A stretch of 12,827 nucleotides of DNA from Nitrososphaerales archaeon TH526 (GTDB taxonomy: Archaea; Thermoproteota; Nitrososphaeria; Nitrososphaerales; Nitrososphaeraceae). The stretch spans positions 1 to 12,827 of the forward strand of contig JAATVR010000116.1 in NCBI GenBank assembly GCA_014523665.1. Direction: 5' to 3'. Shown here piece by piece: positions 11,100 to 12,827 of this stretch; within the stretch, counting starts at the first letter, position 1; each line of letters opens with the position of its first letter. Under the pieces are notes generated by a model. That model searched no databases. It was not told the DNA's origin and was given only the letters and a program-made list of their open reading frames with translations. A program made the translations under genes and the position numbers.

Positions 11100-12527
11100 A
11101 TGCTCCAAGAAAATAACAAGACTCTCATGCGGACATCATTAGCGGTGACCATAATCTTATTGTTGACTTGTAATGCAATTTCATTGTTAGGAGGATTGCC
11201 CTATGGGCAACAAATCAAAGCACAAAGCTATCTACCGGTTTCATCCTTTGATTCTACTATAGACAATTCGAGTGCGGTAGCTGACGACATGAATAATGAT
11301 TCGCAGCTGTTCGATGGTATAGTTGATTCAGGAAATGAATCCTTCATTACATATTCAAATCCAATTTATGGATTTGATATTGAATATCCATCAAATTGGA
11401 GCTTCACAGAATCAGAAATTCCCCCAAACGCCACTGTTTATAGTATTGTAAATTTTGTTCCACCTATTTCAGCCGATCCCAACTTAGGAACCAATCTAGC
11501 AGTAGGTTTAGAGAATTTTGAAGTTGGCCAGACACCATCTCTCGACCAGTATGCACGGAGTTCGATAAATGCTTACAGAAATAGTTATGCCAATTTCAGC
11601 CTTGATTCAGTTCGAACAAATAGCACCATTTCTGGCATGTCAGCTTATGAGATAGAATTCACTGACGATTCTACTGGTGCGACAAGAAAGTCAGTTGAAA
11701 AAGGGTTCATTGACGAACCTAATAATAGAGCATATTATTTATTATTCAATACCGAAAATCCAAAATATGATCAATTTCTTCCAACTATTCAAGATGTCTT
11801 TGATTCTTTCAAAGTCGTAAGCTCATCGCTACTTGACGAGGATATAGATGGGGGAGTGGCAAATGACTCGTTTTTCGGTTTCCAAGATGATGAGTCTTCA
11901 GATAGCTTCTTTTCATCTGAACAAGAACATTCAGGAATGGGAGGAATGGGAGATTCGCAAGATTTCAAACAATTCATGAACAGTTTTGCAGATAGCATAT
12001 TCAACGGATCATCCACATTTGGTGCAGTTGGAACGAGCATGGTGAACGGTATCAAAGTCTCTGGAATATCAATTGAAGATAAAACCAATAATTCAGTAAG
12101 TAACTTTAGCAGTCCCAATGACGAAGAAAATAATCACGTGACAGTAAGTTTGACCTCTTCAGCTAATAACAGCAATAGTTCAGTTTCAGTCATAGCCATT
12201 AGAATTCCATTTAACATACAGAATATGCTATCACTTGCCTCTTTGAGTGAAGAGAGCACTATTAGTGATATTAGTGGAGAGACAAACCCGCTGGAAAATC
12301 AAGAACTATTCCAAGATTTCAATCCTTTTGAGCTACTTTCCGATCTACAAATTGGGAGCACAAGCCTGGTCAGGCCAGATTGGTCTACAACTCAATCACT
12401 AACTATGAGTCTTGTAGGAGGAGGAGGAGGATCAGGAGGAGTAACCAGTAGCTCACCTACTCAGATGGAAGAAGAAGATACTTTGGATTTAGTGTTTGTG
12501 TCTGTGATTCCATACACAGGGGACTAA
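11100..12527 (+). CDS. PsbP-like surface or secreted protein, heavily sequon-bearing
   Basis: 475 residues from ATG 11100; ATG 11127 is an alternative, and the open frame reaches GTG 11055 inside the promoter palindrome. A signal peptide covers about residues 10-40 (MRTSLAVTIILLLTCNAISLL, then a likely cleavage near KAQS). A PsbP-like domain follows at about 82-240, recognisable from FITYSNPIYGFDIEYPSNWSF and the end QFLPTIQDVFDSFKVV; the family covers small lipid- or calcium-associated extracellular modules of varied role. After it come an acidic Ser/Asp/Phe-rich region, a Gly/Met turn (HSGMGGMGDSQDF), a second folded-looking beta part with SVSVIAIRIPFNI, a glycine linker (GGGGGSGG) and an acidic end. 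There are at least a dozen N-x-S/T sequons, fitting an N-glycosylated archaeal cell-surface protein. No membrane anchor at the C-terminus. Function unknown. Confidence 0.82.
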   Translation: MLQENNKTLMRTSLAVTIILLLTCNAISLLGGLPYGQQIKAQSYLPVSSFDSTIDNSSAVADDMNNDSQLFDGIVDSGNESFITYSNPIYGFDIEYPSNWSFTESEIPPNATVYSIVNFVPPISADPNLGTNLAVGLENFEVGQTPSLDQYARSSINAYRNSYANFSLDSVRTNSTISGMSAYEIEFTDDSTGATRKSVEKGFIDEPNNRAYYLLFNTENPKYDQFLPTIQDVFDSFKVVSSSLLDEDIDGGVANDSFFGFQDDESSDSFFSSEQEHSGMGGMGDSQDFKQFMNSFADSIFNGSSTFGAVGTSMVNGIKVSGISIEDKTNNSVSNFSSPNDEENNHVTVSLTSSANNSNSSVSVIAIRIPFNIQNMLSLASLSEESTISDISGETNPLENQELFQDFNPFELLSDLQIGSTSLVRPDWSTTQSLTMSLVGGGGGSGGVTSSSPTQMEEEDTLDLVFVSVIPYTGD

Positions 12528-12528
12528 A

Positions 12529-12557
12529 AATCGATATGGGATATGATACCATCGATC
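12529..12557 (+). terminator. Possible stem-loop after the PsbP-like gene
   Basis: Immediately after the stop codon, ATCGAT (12530-12535) plus GG pairs with CCATCGAT (12549-12556), leaving an AT bulge and a loop of about 9 bases. There is no good T run after it, so it may stabilise the mRNA end rather than terminate. Call is tentative. Confidence 0.25.
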
Positions 12558-12734
12558 GATAATATATTCCTACTAATAGCAGATATTCGTTATTCATTAT
12601 TCACCAAATTGTTCTCACGGTTAAATATCCTAGCAGTCGTGTTAACAATTATCTTCAATTACATCATTAGTTCCTCTCATATTCATTATAATTCATATAA
12701 AGATAAATTACTACTTATCAATATGATTCCCTTT

Positions 12735-12827
12735 TTAAGCTATCCTATATGCTTCAAAAATATTCTGTTCATAGTTCTCCCACAAAAGATTCTCTTTTGC
12801 AAACTGATACACGCCTATTCGCATTTC
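12735..12827 (-). CDS. C-terminal tip of a probable glycosyltransferase (cut by window edge)
   Basis: On the minus strand the last 90 bases are an uninterrupted frame of 30 codons ending at TAA 12735-12737. The segment VYQFAKENLLWENYEQNIFEAYRIA matches the way group 1 (GT4-type) glycosyltransferases end: 'A...f.W......l..aY' with the terminal helix after the last Rossmann strand. The fragment is short, so the assignment is a pattern match only. If right, it transfers a sugar from a nucleotide or lipid donor, perhaps for the cell surface. It converges with the PsbP-like gene across 207 bases of spacer. Confidence 0.5.
   Translation of the reverse strand, partial: EMRIGVYQFAKENLLWENYEQNIFEAYRIA

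Overview
The window is AT-rich and looks archaeal, most likely a soil ammonia-oxidising thaumarchaeon of the Nitrososphaeraceae (Nitrosocosmicus-like). This rests on the mix of genes rather than on a marker gene: a laccase-type two-domain multicopper oxidase beside a cupredoxin, a small 'GCQN/QGDDN' secreted protein present twice, a PsbP-like surface protein rich in N-glycosylation sequons, a one-domain SpoVT/AbrB regulator, TATA-box promoters close to start codons, and oligo-T runs after genes. No rRNA, tRNA, CRISPR array, transposase or integrase was seen.

Layout. 1-773 (-) is a short-chain dehydrogenase (SDR) whose C-terminus runs off the left edge. 1179-1445 (+) is a small secreted two-cysteine protein, followed at 1610-1867 by a decayed paralogue with an in-frame TAA. 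2234-2941 (+) is a second, unrelated SDR. 3172-4131 (-) is an HtrA-type serine protease without a signal peptide. It is divergent from an ABC exporter: the ATPase is split by a one-base frameshift at its Walker B motif (4357-5405) and the ABC-2 permease (5365-6171) overlaps its end. 6345-6734 (-) is an emfourin-like putative metalloprotease inhibitor, preceded by a 20-bp perfect palindrome. 6839-6973 (-) is a 44-residue zinc ribbon, and 7055-7300 (+) a small Cys-containing unknown.

9879-7626 (-) is an apparent copper operon: a cupredoxin-fold protein lacking the copper-binding Cys, a coupled or frameshifted 71-75 residue domain, and a multicopper oxidase interrupted by an in-frame TGA. 10300-10524 (+) is an AbrB-type regulator divergent from that operon, with a highly structured promoter. 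11100-12527 (+) is a PsbP-like glycoprotein. 12735-12827 (-) is the C-terminal tip of a probable glycosyltransferase.

How it fits together. The window mainly encodes envelope and extracellular functions: secreted or anchored copper proteins, an exporter, protein quality control, a possible protease inhibitor and surface proteins. Two threads stand out. First, at least three coding sequences are broken by single-base events (TAA, TGA, -1 frameshift), with one or two weaker cases (TAG remnant, +1 junction). All three stop codons are involved, so codon recoding does not explain it; local gene decay or assembly error does. Second, the heptamer TACGATA occurs four times in the window, counting both strands. 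All four copies lie in the HtrA/ABC and AbrB promoter regions, bracketing their TATA boxes, which suggests a shared regulator, possibly the AbrB protein itself.
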